In this document: piece by piece, positions 11,859 to 25,452 of the stretch
Position numbering within the stretch: position 1 is the first letter of the stretch
Layout: every line of letters starts with the position of its first letter
Assembly (NCBI GenBank): GCA_035236585.1
Contig: CP141139.1
Span: 20,290,990-20,354,989, forward strand
Direction of reading: 5' to 3'
DNA length: 64,000 bases
Source: Warburgia ugandensis
Lineage: Eukaryota > Streptophyta > Magnoliopsida > Canellales > Canellaceae
Made by a program: the position numbers and the translations under genes
The notes under the pieces: model-generated
What the model saw: only the letters and a program-made list of their open reading frames with translations
Databases searched by the model: none
Told to the model about the DNA's origin: nothing

Positions 11859-14117
11859 GGGAAGCTTAAGATTGTGTATAAAAAACTATGTAAAGATGAA
11901 AAAATTAATAAAATTTAGGCACTGGAGGTAATAAATTCCATAGTCACAACTTCAAACTCTCAGGCCCTAGCCACATCTTGTTAAGACGGGACATGCTTTT
12001 AAGTGCACGTAGTCCTTCTAGGAGCTGCATGGCCTAGGATTATCTAAGATAATTCATATAGGGTTCCATTCATAAGATGTCTATCTAAAGCGACCTTGGA
12101 TTCAACATGCGCACCAACTTCCAGATTCACATCAACATATCATCCACCTATAAGTAGATATTCAGTGTTTTGTGATGGAACTTTTCCTTTTGGGGCCAAG
12201 CACCTGATAGTTATGCCATATGCACTGTTCTTATCTTTTAATTTAGATATTAACAAAATTTATGGTCTTTGGTGGTACCACTTCTCTATGCTCTTCTTCA
12301 GCATTCAACTTTTAAATGTTTAGTGCTTCAGTGAGAAATGAGAGTGATTTGAAAATCAAATTTGCCAAACTGAATGCTAAAAGACCAGAAGATAATTACT
12401 CCGCAATCCCTCAATTGGGAACATAGAAATAATTAGGCTATTTACAAGAAATGAACGCCTTCCAGACATTGCAATAAACAAAGAATTGCACTAAAATCAA
12501 TCATTAACAAAACATTATACGTTTATTCTTGAGCACCCTCAGAAGACATGACTATTTAAATGAATCTACGTGGGCATTGAATTGAAAAGAGTTTCAATCT
12601 TTTTCAGTTGAAGCAAGTCCATATCTAGGTATAAATTTGGAAGATGAAAATTAACTAGTGCCAGTCATTTAATAAACACAGCTAGACACAACCTAAATGA
12701 CTTATTAAGACTGTTATGGCTAGCAACTAATTGTGTCTATCATGAAATATGATACATGATTGGACGCTTACACGACCTACTGCATAATGAGAAAAACTAG
12801 AAGCCTGTCTATTGTTTTCCAGATGCCAACAAACCCCATGTCCCATTTTCACCATGGCTATTTGCTACTCTGATTTTATATTGTCACGGGTCTCCATGGT
12901 CATCCAGGTTCCTGAATAGAGGGAGACAAAATTTAAGGGTAGCAAGTAGAATCAGATGGGCTCAAGTTTGTTGGTAAAATTTTCATAAGTAGAAATAGAC
13001 ATGCACTATACCACAGATCGAGTAGGGTGAGAGAAAACTCGAAATCCAGGGAGATACCTTTACTGGAAAAGAAACAGAGTAAAACCTAACTAATGAAGAA
13101 CTTCCCTAACTTCCATATAATAGTGTTTTGGGTCCCCCGAACCTGACGGGGAAGGGAAACAGGAGGAAGATGGGCGCACTCTGCACTGCGCGGCGTGGGG
13201 GCGTCGTGCCTCGGGCACGTTTGCGACAAACCCTAAAAGGGTTGCCAGAAAATGACAGAGGGAGAGGGGAAAACAAGCACGCCTGCCTGCTGATCGCGTA
13301 GGTGGAAAGCCACTAAGGTTCCGGTTCGATCCCATCGGGGGAGAAAAGAAAGTGGGGAAAACCCCACGCGTGGCCCGCCGCATGAGGCAAAACCTTGATC
13401 TGGGTTCTCTGTCAACATCGAAAAAAGGGAACCAGATGGGGGAGGAGGAGTTGCAGGAGAAACCCAGTCAGGGTTTTTCCTCATCGCCGAGAAAATGCCC
13501 TGCAGGAGTCAGGGAAGGGAGATCTGCCAGGGGACGGGGCTGCGTGCGCCAGTAAACTGAAGATCGGAGAGGGGAGAGGGTTTTGGGTGAACGAATTTTT
13601 TGGCAACCCCTCTCCTTTCTCCCGTTTCAGTTTTACAACGCAGGGAAGGTAGAGTAGGCGACATGTGGCTCAGCTGTAGCATTGCTTGGGTCAAACCATT
13701 GGGTGTGTTAATATTAAGTTTGACCTTTCTAAATTAGTAAATGTTTTTTGGTTTTTTTTATAAATCTTTTATTTCATATAAAATTAGTATAATTAGATTC
13801 GTATCAACATATATATTTTAAATTTGATAGTCTTGCGTTCAAATTTTAAAATTATAAATAAATTATTTTCATAAATTTTATTTTATTTTATTTTAATTAA
13901 AAATTATAAAAGATAATTTCAGTGCACGAAACTCCTACCTACATGGAGTTTGGAAAAGAGGCAGACTATAAGAGCTTAAAGTATGCAATTTTACTTTGCA
14001 TTTTGCAAGAAACTATTTTTACGCTTTAAATCCGTGACTTCAAAGTCACAACAATTTTTACCTTTAAGCCACTCTCTTTTTTCATTAAAAATTATAATTT
14101 AATAAATAAAAAATAAC
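11859..14117. other. Intergenic region with a GC-rich block
   Basis: Mostly AT-rich, but about 13090-13660 is distinctly GC- and CpG-rich and holds several overlapping frames on both strands with no family signature. It could be a promoter/5' exon island or a piece of a mobile element. It is followed by very AT-rich sequence (13700-13920). Confidence 0.35.
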
Positions 14118-14669
14118 CTAAATTTGACTATTGTTACACATGTCCTTTGGATCAAGTTCATGCTTATGCTCCTTGACAAGACCGATTATAACCCATCCAC
14201 TAGATGTCACTCTCTGCACCTTCATCAGTGCTTTGCAGCCTACCCTGGTGGCCGGTCGTAGTTTACTTGTTTCAGCATGTTTTGTGAAACCCTGCCTTCT
14301 GCATACATATTCTCCTACAATTAATGCTTGCTCTATTCTTGAATGCCTAGTGGACTTTTTAATAATGCAAAAGCCCACATGCTTGGCATACTCATTATAG
14401 AATAAATATGCGTCAGTCTTAGATTCAAACTTCATAAAAAGGCAAGGCCCTAAATTTGCATTTCCTTCCGTTGCATTAAACTCTCTCGCCGAGTTGTCTT
14501 TCACTTGGTTCCCACTAGCCCCGGGGTCAACGTCCAAATTGGCATCTCCTTTACTTGGATGAGATTTTTTCTTCTCAGAATTTTCTTTCACTTTGTCCCC
14601 ACCTCCACAGGGTTCATTTTCTATAGTGTGGGCTCTCTCCATGTCAACTACAACTACAGGAATCTGCAT
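14118..14669 (-). CDS. Short FAR1-domain protein (FRF-like)
   Basis: A 183-codon minus-strand frame. FAR1 domains are zinc-binding DNA-recognition modules derived from Mutator-like transposases. In FHY3/FAR1 and related nuclear factors they regulate light signalling. Residues 1-72 are a polar leader rich in Lys, Glu and Asn. Residues 77-172 carry the domain: AYLFYNEYAKHVGF at about 87-100, YVCRRQGF with Cys123, TRVGCKALMKV with Cys145, and EHKHEL with His168 and His170, which together supply the zinc ligands. The stop follows 13 residues after the second His. The transposase and SWIM domains of full-length FRS proteins are absent, as in short FRF proteins. Upstream of the first Met on this strand there is an ATGCAG that could be a splice acceptor, so the true start may lie in another exon. 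It could also be a fragment of a MULE or of a larger FRS gene. Confidence 0.65.
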   Translation of the reverse strand: MQIPVVVVDMERAHTIENEPCGGGDKVKENSEKKKSHPSKGDANLDVDPGASGNQVKDNSAREFNATEGNANLGPCLFMKFESKTDAYLFYNEYAKHVGFCIIKKSTRHSRIEQALIVGEYVCRRQGFTKHAETSKLRPATRVGCKALMKVQRVTSSGWVIIGLVKEHKHELDPKDMCNNSQI

Positions 14670-16549
14670 AACATATTTCTCCTATTAGTCCTTCACATTA
14701 CTCTATGCATTACCTTAATTATAATTGGATTTAATGTGAACACATAAGCAGGTTGTAACCCACACATCTTATGTTTAACAATAAATTTTGTAACCATTAT
14801 GCTACTAATGAAAATGAGATTTTCTTTTTCAACTACTACAACATAGACTTGATGGTTGAATAATTAGAAAATGGCACCTCTTTTCAATTGTAATAGGGGT
14901 TTCATATTGGGTGAAGGCCCATGGTTAAAAATTCATATGGCCTTGAAGTTTTGGAGCCGAAAGATAAATTATGATTTCTTTTATTAGGAATTTGGAAGTG
15001 CAACTAAGACAGGCCCACAAAGAGAAATGAGTTAAAAAAGTGTTCTGACAAAGGCACATGCAATTAAGCTAAAACTTGGCACCCAAGCAACCCAATGGTT
15101 GAATTAGGAAAGTGATCATGTGAGTTGACTGGGATAGTTTTGAGCTAGGAATAGAATTAGAAACAATATGAGAAAAGCCGTCTTACGTTGGAGCTGGGAT
15201 AGCTAGGAGGGGTATTTTTGCCATTTTATAAAAAATAATAATAGTGAAACACTAATGCAATGGCATTTTTGCAAAACTTAATGGCAAATTTGCAAAAACT
15301 TAAAATGTCTAGATATTTTAGCAAAAACACAAAAAATGAGTGGCAAATCAACAAAAACCCATTTTGAAAATAATAAGAACTTGTACATTTTCCCACTTTT
15401 TTGCCTTTACTTTAAGGCAATGCTATAGGTTCTCCTAAGTTGGTTGTTTGGTAGGCACAACTACATTCATACAAGCTCTGCCCCTCAAACAGCAAAGGAA
15501 AACAAGGCTCTCATTTATTGGATAGTTACATTAGTGGCTTATGCTTGTACTCTATGCATTAGGTTTCTATTAGAGAATTGATCATATTATAGAATTAGTT
15601 TAACCACTGATTAAGGTATGACATAATTAGTTTAACCTACAAATTAAGTTATTCTAGTTGTTATTTGAAATGTTTGGCAAGCATTTTGTTTATTCTTTTT
15701 TGATATTAATGCATTGCCTCTTTAAATTTGATGTCATATAGATATTGTTGGATCTTTAAATTGTTTAGATTTTTCTCATAATATTGTGTCCTTTCCAAAA
15801 TGGAGCATCCAAATAGGTGAAAAATTAATATGTTCCTTTATACTGGGCAAAACAAAACAACAAGTGAAATTCATTATTTTTTTATCAACTAACAAAATTC
15901 CTTTTGTATTAAAAATGTTATGATATTGCTCAGAAACAAATCTAGGCACCTAATGAGTCAGATTTATGCTGTATTTGTTTTGTGTATAAGTGTCCAATTT
16001 GTTGGTCCAAATCTCTTGCTATCTTTTTTGTATGAGTTTTCTTTTTTGGTTTCCTTTATTCCTAATATCATAAAAAAACATTTACATTTTCTTGTGAAAA
16101 AGCAAAGAACTTTGTCTTTTTAGTTTGCTAAATAAGGAGAAAGTTCTTGATTGAGAAAATCATAAAAAGCGGGGTTAGACAATCTTAGCAAATGTGTTCT
16201 CTACGGTAATGATTTGGAAACCATCCTAAACCTATTCATTATTGACTAATCTCTTCCAAAATATGGTAGTATATATATTCCTTACTTGAGGTTCATTAAT
16301 CATGCATTAAATTGCTTGAAGCTCAAGAAGTGTTGGAGGATGGTTCTATAAAGATGGTTGATTGTTTGAATTTAAGAGTTTCCTTTAAACCTTATTTATT
16401 CTCACAAAATAATGACAAACTACTCATTTAGTATATGGAGCTTTGGACATCATGGTATGCTATCATCAAGCACAGTCTCACTCTAGGAAAAAAATAGCTC
16501 CACCATAGCATCCTCATCTACTGAATTATTTTAATGTCAATTTTAATGA
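14670..16549. other. AT-rich region without recognisable gene
   Basis: Low-complexity AT-rich sequence with short open frames. Around 15250-15370 there are irregular repeats of TGGCAAAT/TGCAAAA words. Nothing with family identity was seen. Confidence 0.4.
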
Positions 16550-16617
16550 CTGCATACTATTGACCCATCGTCATCCGTCCCTTCCCCAGATCCAGCATAC
16601 GTGGCAGCTTTGTGACC
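16550..16617 (+). mobile_element. Au-type SINE, short 3' fragment
   Basis: ATTGACCCATCGTCATCCGT, then CCCTTCCCCAGATCC and GTGGCAGCTTTGTG, follows the order of the 3' part of the Au SINE core. Only about 70 bp is left and it is diverged, so this is less certain than the other copies. Confidence 0.5.
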
Positions 16618-16924
16618 TGGCTTCCTTGGCTTTGTTTTGTCTATCATAAGGTTACAAGAATCCATTGCAATATAAAGTCCTGGGTAGAGAATGTGAAGGA
16701 TCTCTATATTGGTAAAAGTAATTATGTGCATATATTATACAAGGGCTTTAAAATCCTGATAAGTTTCTCAGAAATTACAGACTTTGAATGTTGAACCAAA
16801 AATGCTTTCAAAGAAAGAAATAAAAATGATTGATGCTTGAGAAACATGAGAACAGATCGATTGGTTTCTGTGGTGGTGCTCTAAATGTAGAATATATATA
16901 TATATATATATATTAGTGCATTGC

Positions 16925-18651
16925 TATTGAGTCCTTAATTTTGTCAAAAATAATATTAGATTACTATTTTATTAGATAATTTAATAAGGTAATTTTGTGA
17001 TTTTAAATCAATTTTAGCTATAATCAATCATCTAACCGTTAATTTGAAAAGTTAATAATCAGATGATCATTATAGCTAATTATCCACATAAAATAATTCT
17101 AATTTTGTATTTGGTTTTTGCAGGTAAGCCAAAGTACATTGGACAGTTCAGATCAACTTATTTTGATGGGTCCCACGCCACAAATCTGGGCAATGATGAC
17201 AAATCTGACAATAATGGGCAAAGTTGACCAATGAGGGCAAATCCCCTTATAAATAAAGGAGGGGTTGGATTTAGGGCTCTCTCTTCTTTTTCACTCTTTC
17301 TCCTTGAGGAGAGAGGGGGAAGGACTCTTCCTCTCCACTTATCTCTTCCTCTTCTTTTCCTCCCCTTCTTCTTCTCCCTTTTCTCCTCTTCCCTTTTTTT
17401 TTTTTTTTTTTTTTTCGTTTTTCTTCTTTCTCCTTTTGAGAGAGAAGAGGTGGAGGGACTATTCCTCTCCACCTCTCTCGTGCTCTCTTTCTCTCCCTTG
17501 CTTGCACCAGCTTCCCTGTCTGCTGTAGTTCCTTTGCCCTTATTTATTCTCGCTGCCCATCTCTCTCTATTCCTCTGCACATCTCCATCTTGTTTCCTCT
17601 TTTTTTTACCGCACCGCACAAGGCCAGACAAACCCTCCCAGTTTCTAGATCTGTCCCGTATCCTCTTAAACCCGTAGCTCTCTCTTTCTCTTACTCTCCC
17701 AGCTCTCTCATGCTCATTTTCCCACTGGCTGGCCATTGGTGCGTGACACACCAAGCAGGCTTGGCCTTTCCTCTCATCTGCTCCTCTGCTCCCTAGAACC
17801 CCTCTCATTTCTCATTTTTCTGCAAACCCATCTCTGTTTTCCCCTCCATTCGCTACCCGTATCCCCATCTCCCGCTCTCTCTCTGTTAGCATGCCCAGAT
17901 CCTCCATCTCTCCCTTTCCTTCCTCTTTTCTTCTCCCCATTTCTGCTTCGATTTATTGTTCTTCTATTCCCCTCTTCTTCTCCAAGTCGGACGCTCTGGA
18001 GAAGAAAACCCAAATGGGTTTCCATTTCTGGCGTCCCACGTTCCCCCTTCATCTCCCTCTTCTTCCTCCTCCTTCTCCTTCTTCTTCTTTTTCTTTTCTT
18101 CTTCCCCGTCGATTTCACCCTCTTACTGCACATGAACAGTACTCTGGGTACTGTTCATGAACAGTAATCTATCTTGGTTTTACTGAAAAGTTTTTCTGGT
18201 TTTTCGTTTAAAATCAGAACCCCGATAAAATTATGTTTCTGCCCCTGGCAGAACTCAGTAATCCCAACTGAGTCCATGTTTTAATACCAACTTTGTCCCT
18301 TTTTAGAAATATCGTCTGGGTCCCTAGTTTATTTACTTCTGTGTCCTTATATTATTCTAGTTTTACATTATTCCCATTTTGACTATCCAGGGACAGTGCA
18401 ATCCAGGGACAAGCTTATCCAGGACGGCTTTTAGTTTTATTTTCTATTTTTTTTGAATAAATAATTGTATGCACTGCAACAATTAAATAAATTTGAAAAT
18501 TTCTTTTATTATTAGTTTATTTTTGTTATTTGTATTTTTATTAATTGAAATTTGTGTAAACTCTACATTTAAGTCAAGTCTCTGTGGAAATCGACCTGAA
18601 ATTGCACTAGCTAGACTGCAACAGCCGTGCACTTGCAGAAAACACTCAACA
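16925..18651 (+). mobile_element. Solo LTR (Athila/Tat-like Ty3/gypsy), 1727 bp
   Basis: It begins TATTGAGT and ends ACTCAACA. These would be perfect 8-bp inverted ends (TGTTGAGT/ACTCAACA) but for one G-to-A change. It is flanked by exact 5-bp target duplications ATTGC (16920-16924 and 18652-18656). Inside are a TATA box, a long pyrimidine-rich leader of about 600 bp, a palindromic ACTGTTCATGAACAGT, and an end region with GTCTCTGTGGAAATCGACCT and GTGCACTTGC that recalls Athila/Tat-type LTR 3' ends. No internal region remains, as expected after recombination between two LTRs. Confidence 0.8.
17248..17255 (+). promoter_or_regulatory. TATA box of the solo LTR
   Basis: TATAAATA lies about 30 bp upstream of a TTAGGGCTCTCTC-type start region, followed by several hundred bases of CT-rich leader. 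This is a typical LTR U3/R promoter layout. Whether it is active cannot be told. Confidence 0.55.
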
Positions 18652-18968
18652 ATTGCTGTGGTTGGAAAAGACTTTGAAGTGAAACTAATCAAGAGATTCG
18701 ACCAAGGTAAAAGGTGATTATGGGCATATATTATATAAGGGCTTTAATATTCTGATAAGTTTCTCAGAAATTACAGACTTTGAATGTTGAACCAAAAATG
18801 CTTTCAAAGAAAGAAATGAAAATGATTGATGCTTGAGAAAAATGAGAACAGATCGATTGGTTTCTATGGTGGTGCTCTAAATGTAGAATAATTTTTTTTG
18901 TTTTTAGTGTATTGCTGTGGCTGGAAAAGACTTTGAAGTGAAACTAATCAAGAGATTCGACCAAAACA

Positions 18969-20944
<1,976 letters not shown>

Positions 20945-21013
20945 TTTGTTATTGATAGAAACTTAGAAGGTTAGAAGAAAACCAGTTACTAAGGGCAAAT
21001 ACATATAGATTCA

Positions 21014-21042
21014 AGAAAGAAAGAAAGAAAGAAAGAAAGAGA
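21014..21042. repeat. (AAGA)n microsatellite
   Basis: Seven consecutive AAGA units just downstream of the long GA run. Confidence 0.9.
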
Positions 21043-22492
21043 GTTATAGATTTGGTAATTTAGAAAGAAAATGAAAAGATTGAGATTTTTTTAATAAAAT
21101 AGTATGAACAACAAGGTATTCATATAAATTAATATATTAAGATTTTTACATACAATAAAGTCCCAATAAATTAATGAAAAATCTTCAGCCCAAGGGTATA
21201 AATTCATTGAACCTCTGCTGTATATCAATAATCAAGCTGATTATCAAATGCTAAAAAATCTACTTTAGAAAGTCATTGGGGTACAATTGGGCAAGAAGAA
21301 CCAATTTTTTCATATCAAAAGTAGAGAAAAATTATTTGGGTTCAAGCATGAAACAATAAGTAACTCTTTGTTTGCCTTCCTAAAAGGATTGTTGAGCTCT
21401 TGAAGTTGTCTACCAATAACTGCGTTGAATAATTTAACATGGTACTGATGGAGGTTTAAGATACAAGGATGTCTTTGTAATTGTCTCTACTTTAATTTTC
21501 TTTTCAACCTTGTTGAGTTGCACCTGATATGGATAAATAAACAAGAAACTACTACTAGAGGGACAAACTAAAGAAATAATATTACCTATTAATGAATTTT
21601 TAAAAATCTCAACTCTCTAATTCTCTCTATCTCTCTTTTCCTTTTTCTTTTTCAATGATGGACACACAACTCAAACACATTTCTTTAAGAGTTTTGAACT
21701 TGTGACCCTTTATGATTAGGACTCACTCTTGCGCTACTATATCACACTCATACACCAAAGTGTATACACTTTTAACATGAGAAGAAGTCCACACCCTATT
21801 TTTCGTGTGGTAAAACTATTTTTTGTAGATCCAATCTGTTCATCATGTTTTAAATGTTTTAAATAGGTTAGAGGTCATATTTCATGGTAAGTGGATGCTT
21901 TTAGCTTATCTCTGAGGAGCAAAATGTCGTGACTATTTATTTGTTATTATTTTTTTTCAAGGGCCCAAAACACATGACCAGGACCTTTCAAATGCATTGA
22001 TTTCTAACGGGTTACCTATTTTTGGCATGTAGATCTACAAAAAGAAATAAACACATATGAAAAAAAAGGGCGTGGGAACGCTACCTGGACTTCTTTAAAA
22101 TTTCAGGTTGTACCGCCGACACCACATAGCTTCGCCTGTTTAGGAATTTGATGAACTTATCTTTCACAAAAAAGAAAAAAAAAAATGTTCGATCGAGAAT
22201 TTTATAAAAGTTCATTATTCTGAGACATGCATGAAGACTGTTCTGAGTTTGCTTTCATTTTTACAAAGAGAGATTCTGGGGCTTTAGTTCTTTATCATAT
22301 TCACGTACGGTTTAAGAACTTCAGTTACGTTCGATCCACTCAAACTAAAAGGTAAAAGATGAATCAATGTTTTACGTAATCCCTCCTTCCAAGAATCCCT
22401 AGATCCATTGTTTTCCATGCAATTATGCTCTTTTCAACTCCTCATAAATCTCCTCTTACCAACTCAAACTCCCATCCAATACTCTCTCTCTA
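21043..22492. other. Intergenic region upstream of the 168-codon gene
   Basis: AT-rich sequence with no family-bearing frame. The last ~150 bp before 22493 turn pyrimidine-rich, ending with a CTCTCTCTCTAATGG-type leader, as expected of a plant 5' UTR. No clear TATA box was chosen. Confidence 0.4.
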
Positions 22493-22999
22493 ATGGCTCC
22501 GGAAGTCACCAAGGACTCCAGCGCTGAAGAAGAGAACAAAAGAAGTTTTGATCGAGAGATCAAAGAGATGGCCTCCACTCTCACTCAGCGCCTCGATGAT
22601 CTCCATTCCACTGGCAAACACGGTTTGAGCGGCCGTAACGAGGATGATGAAGATCGTGGTCGAAGAATCATCACTTTGGCAGGAAATAACAGTGGGGCAA
22701 CGATGAAAGCTGATTTTGGTGAGAAATTGGAGTCATCATTAGAACATGAGATGATGGGTGCCTGTGTCAATAGTAATTTTCAGGCTGTCAATAATGCGAT
22801 TATGCTAAACGGGAATTGCTGCGCGAATGATCCAGGCGTTCATTTGGTTATTACTGATTATGTTGAAAAACATGGACTTGGAGATGAGCATGAAGATGAC
22901 GATGACAAGAAAGAAAAAAAGAAGAGCGAGAAGAACGATGAGAAGAGCGAGAAGGGTACGGATGCGATTCCCAAAAAAATCAGCAATGACGAGGCATGA
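22493..22999 (+). CDS. Uncharacterised small charged plant protein
   Basis: A single-exon frame of 168 codons with codon use and composition unlike the surrounding AT-rich noise. Residues 1-60 are polar with an amphipathic stretch (REIKEMASTLTQRLDDLHS) that could form a short helix. Residues 60-125 are the most distinctive part (GNNSGATMKADFGEK, then ACVNSNFQAVNNAIM and NDPGVHLVITDYVE). Residues 130-168 are a low-complexity acidic/lysine tail (DDDDKKEKKKSEKNDEKSEK). There is no signal peptide or membrane helix. The Asn-rich VNSNFQAVNN and NDPGVH blocks feel like a conserved plant family, but I cannot name a function. The ATG follows a CT-rich leader and is the first in frame. Confidence 0.7.
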   Translation: MAPEVTKDSSAEEENKRSFDREIKEMASTLTQRLDDLHSTGKHGLSGRNEDDEDRGRRIITLAGNNSGATMKADFGEKLESSLEHEMMGACVNSNFQAVNNAIMLNGNCCANDPGVHLVITDYVEKHGLGDEHEDDDDKKEKKKSEKNDEKSEKGTDAIPKKISNDEA

Positions 23000-23727
23000 A
23001 AAGCATGGGATTGTTGTAGTTTTTTATACGGCTATCTATGAGCTCCTTTTATTAGTTTATTTCTGTGTCACTTTTCTTTCTATTTACTCGCATCAAGTCA
23101 ACAAGATGTACTAGCTGGGTTCGAAATATGTTTATGGCTGATTGCATAAATCCTTGACCCTTGGTCAAGGATCTCACAGATAAACTAATATATTTCGGTA
23201 CTAAAACCCAACGATCTCCTAAGGAGTGCGAATTATTATCTAAGTGACCATTGGGCTGGACATATTTTGGTTCCATTCATGATTAGACCATTTTAATCGA
23301 GTTTACAAGTATGCTAGGCGAGAGTTCCACGATTTGTCTGCTTCGCTTTGGAGGAATACAGGCAGGCAGAAGACGAAATAGGAAGCAACTAATCAAAGGT
23401 CAAACCCATTTACATAGCTAATCTATACTTTCTTATATAAGAGAATTCTCCTCATTTTTAGATAGGTCATTAAACAAAAAATCCTAAATTTTGAGTCTTT
23501 GAGATGAAGTTGAATGATATATACACGTGTGTGTATAAGAGTTATGACACAAACTACTTGAAGCATATTTTAATGTCTAAAATCTACCCAATAAAGGAAA
23601 AGTGCCACTTGGAACCTCTGACCAAATATAACAAGGAGAGGTGCCATTAAAATTTTTTTTTTTGGTGCTTCCTATATTGCCTACAGTCTTTGTCATAACC
23701 TTTCCTTGTTCTCTCCATGTAAATACT

Positions 23728-23731
<4 letters not shown>
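23000..23731. other. 3' flank and intergenic sequence
   Basis: 3' UTR of the small protein gene, then AT-rich sequence up to the CT microsatellite. An inverted pair near 23150-23172 (CCTTGACC...GGTCAAGG) could fold into a short hairpin. No gene was seen. Confidence 0.4.

Positions 23732-23805
<74 letters not shown>
23732..23805. repeat. (TC)n microsatellite, 74 bp
   Basis: A pure TC run of 37 units immediately before the first unit of the ~1-kb tandem array. Confidence 0.98.
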
Positions 23806-23808
<3 letters not shown>

Positions 23809-24406
23809 GTAAGAGCTTCTAAAATTTTTCCTATCACCCTCTATTACATGTTCACATAATCCCACTCATATCATATATATATATATATTACCAATTTTGG
23901 AGATTAAAAATTGACAATTCACTACTTGATGCTCACCTTTTTCCCAACTCGTAGCCAACACCATTTGCTGTTTTTGAAATATGAGAACATGAAGTCCATC
24001 TATTTGTGATAGATTGTTGACTTTCGTCCCTGTAAGAATCTCCAACCAAGCGAATTCTAATTGTTGAGCCAGCCACAATAAATTTTTTTGACAATAGAAT
24101 GCCCACTAGCTGCCATCATTGCACGGTTACTTTCCCTTGAATCAAAATTCATGTCAAGCACCAAACTTGGTTATTTGTAGCGAACTTTAGTTCATTAGAA
24201 TCAAAGAAAAAGAAAAAGAAAAAGAAAAAGAAGAAGAAGAAGAATAGAGTTTTCTTTGGTGACATAACTTCTACAGTCAAAATCAAAATTGAGTTGCACA
24301 AGAATCCCTAGATCCACCTTTTTCAACTTCCTCCTCAATTCTTTTAAGCAAAGAAAGGATTTTCTATAAAAAAAAATAAAAATAAAGAAGGATAGTTTAA
24401 ATTTGA

Positions 24407-24749
24407 GCAAGGCTAAATATTCTTGGGTGACCGATAGCGAAGTAGTACCATGAGGAAAAGATGAAAAGAACTCCCATCGGGGAGTAAAATAAAACATAAA
24501 ACTGTGAGCTCTCAAACAGTGGGAGGAGAATGATCTCTAACTGCGTGCCTGTTCAAGAATGAGCCACTGACTCATAAGCAGTGGCTTGGGTAAGGGAACC
24601 CACTAGAGCCGTAGCTAAAGCGAGTCTTCATAGGGCAATTGTCACTGCTTATGGACTCGAACTTGGGTGATCTATCCATGACCAGGATGAAGCTTGGGTG
24701 AAACTAAGTGGAGGTCCGAACCGACTGATGTTGAAGAATCAACAGATAG
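24407..24749 (+). pseudogene. Nuclear copy of plastid 23S rRNA (fragment 1)
   Basis: A stretch of about 340 bp in order with the plastid 23S rRNA gene. It has the segments GCAAGGCTAAATA, GGGTGACCGATAGCGAAGTA, CATCGGGGAGT, GAATGAGCC, CAGTGGCTTGG, AAAGCGAGTCTTCATAGGGC, TATCCATGACCAGGATGAAG and GTGGAGGTCCGAACCGACTG. This is a NUPT (plastid DNA moved to the nucleus), not a working rRNA. It begins and ends inside the gene, carries substitutions, and sits in a ~1-kb repeat unit. Minus-strand frames here are antisense shadows of rRNA. Confidence 0.9.
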
Positions 24750-25452
24750 AAGAATAAATAAGCTTTAACTAATGTAAAAAGGATATCAATTATTATTCCA
24801 ACCCACCACTACTTGAGGTGCATGAGATCTAAAGAAGCAATAAAACTAAAAGCAAAAAATAGAGAGGGGATAAGAGCTTCTACAATTCTACCTATCACTC
24901 TCTATTACATCTTCACATAATCCCATGCACATCATAGATAATTTTTTTTACTAGTTTTGGAGATTGAAAATTGACAATTCACTACTTGTTACTCACCTTT
25001 TTGCCAAGTTGTTGCCAACACCAATTGCTGTTTTTGAAATATGAGAACATGAAGTCCATCTATTTGTGATAGATTCTTGAATTTGATCCCTGTAAGAATC
25101 TCCAACCAAGCGAATTCTAATTTTTGAGCCAACCAATTATCAATGAAATTTTCAACAATAGAATACCCACAAGCTGCCATCATTTCATGGTTACTTTCCT
25201 TGAATCAAAATTCAAGTCAAGCACCATACTTAGTTATTTGTAGAAAACTTTCGTTCATCCGAATCAAGTAAAAAAAAACAAGAAGAAGAAGAATCAAGTT
25301 TTCTTTGGTGCCATAACTTCTATAGTCAAAATCAAAATTGAGTTCCTCAAGAATCCCTTGATCCACCTTTTTCAACTTCCCTCTCGATTCTTTCAAGCAA
25401 AGAAAGGATTTTCTAAAAAAAATAAAAATAAAGAAGGATAGTTTGAATTTGA

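Larger units (their letters stand above)
16712..18968. repeat. ~260-bp tandem duplication split by a solo LTR
   Basis: Unit 1 is 16712-16924 plus 18652-18709, and unit 2 is about 18710-18968. Both run from GGTAAAAG through a GATAAGTTTCTCAGAAATTA core to GAGATTCGACCAA, and are close to identical apart from the length of an internal TA/T tract. Removing the solo LTR at 16925-18651 restores a head-to-tail tandem pair, so the duplication came before the insertion. The function of the unit is unknown and no coding frame spans it. Confidence 0.8.

Noticed and set aside
17158..18167. Several long overlapping frames on both strands, up to 216 codons, rich in Ser/Phe/Leu or Arg/Lys/Glu
   Set aside because: They arise from a CT-rich leader inside the solo LTR at 16925-18651. 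The strands mirror each other in low-complexity composition and there is no domain signature.
23641..23865. Poly Ser-Leu and Arg-Glu frames
   Set aside because: Translation of the (TC)n microsatellite.
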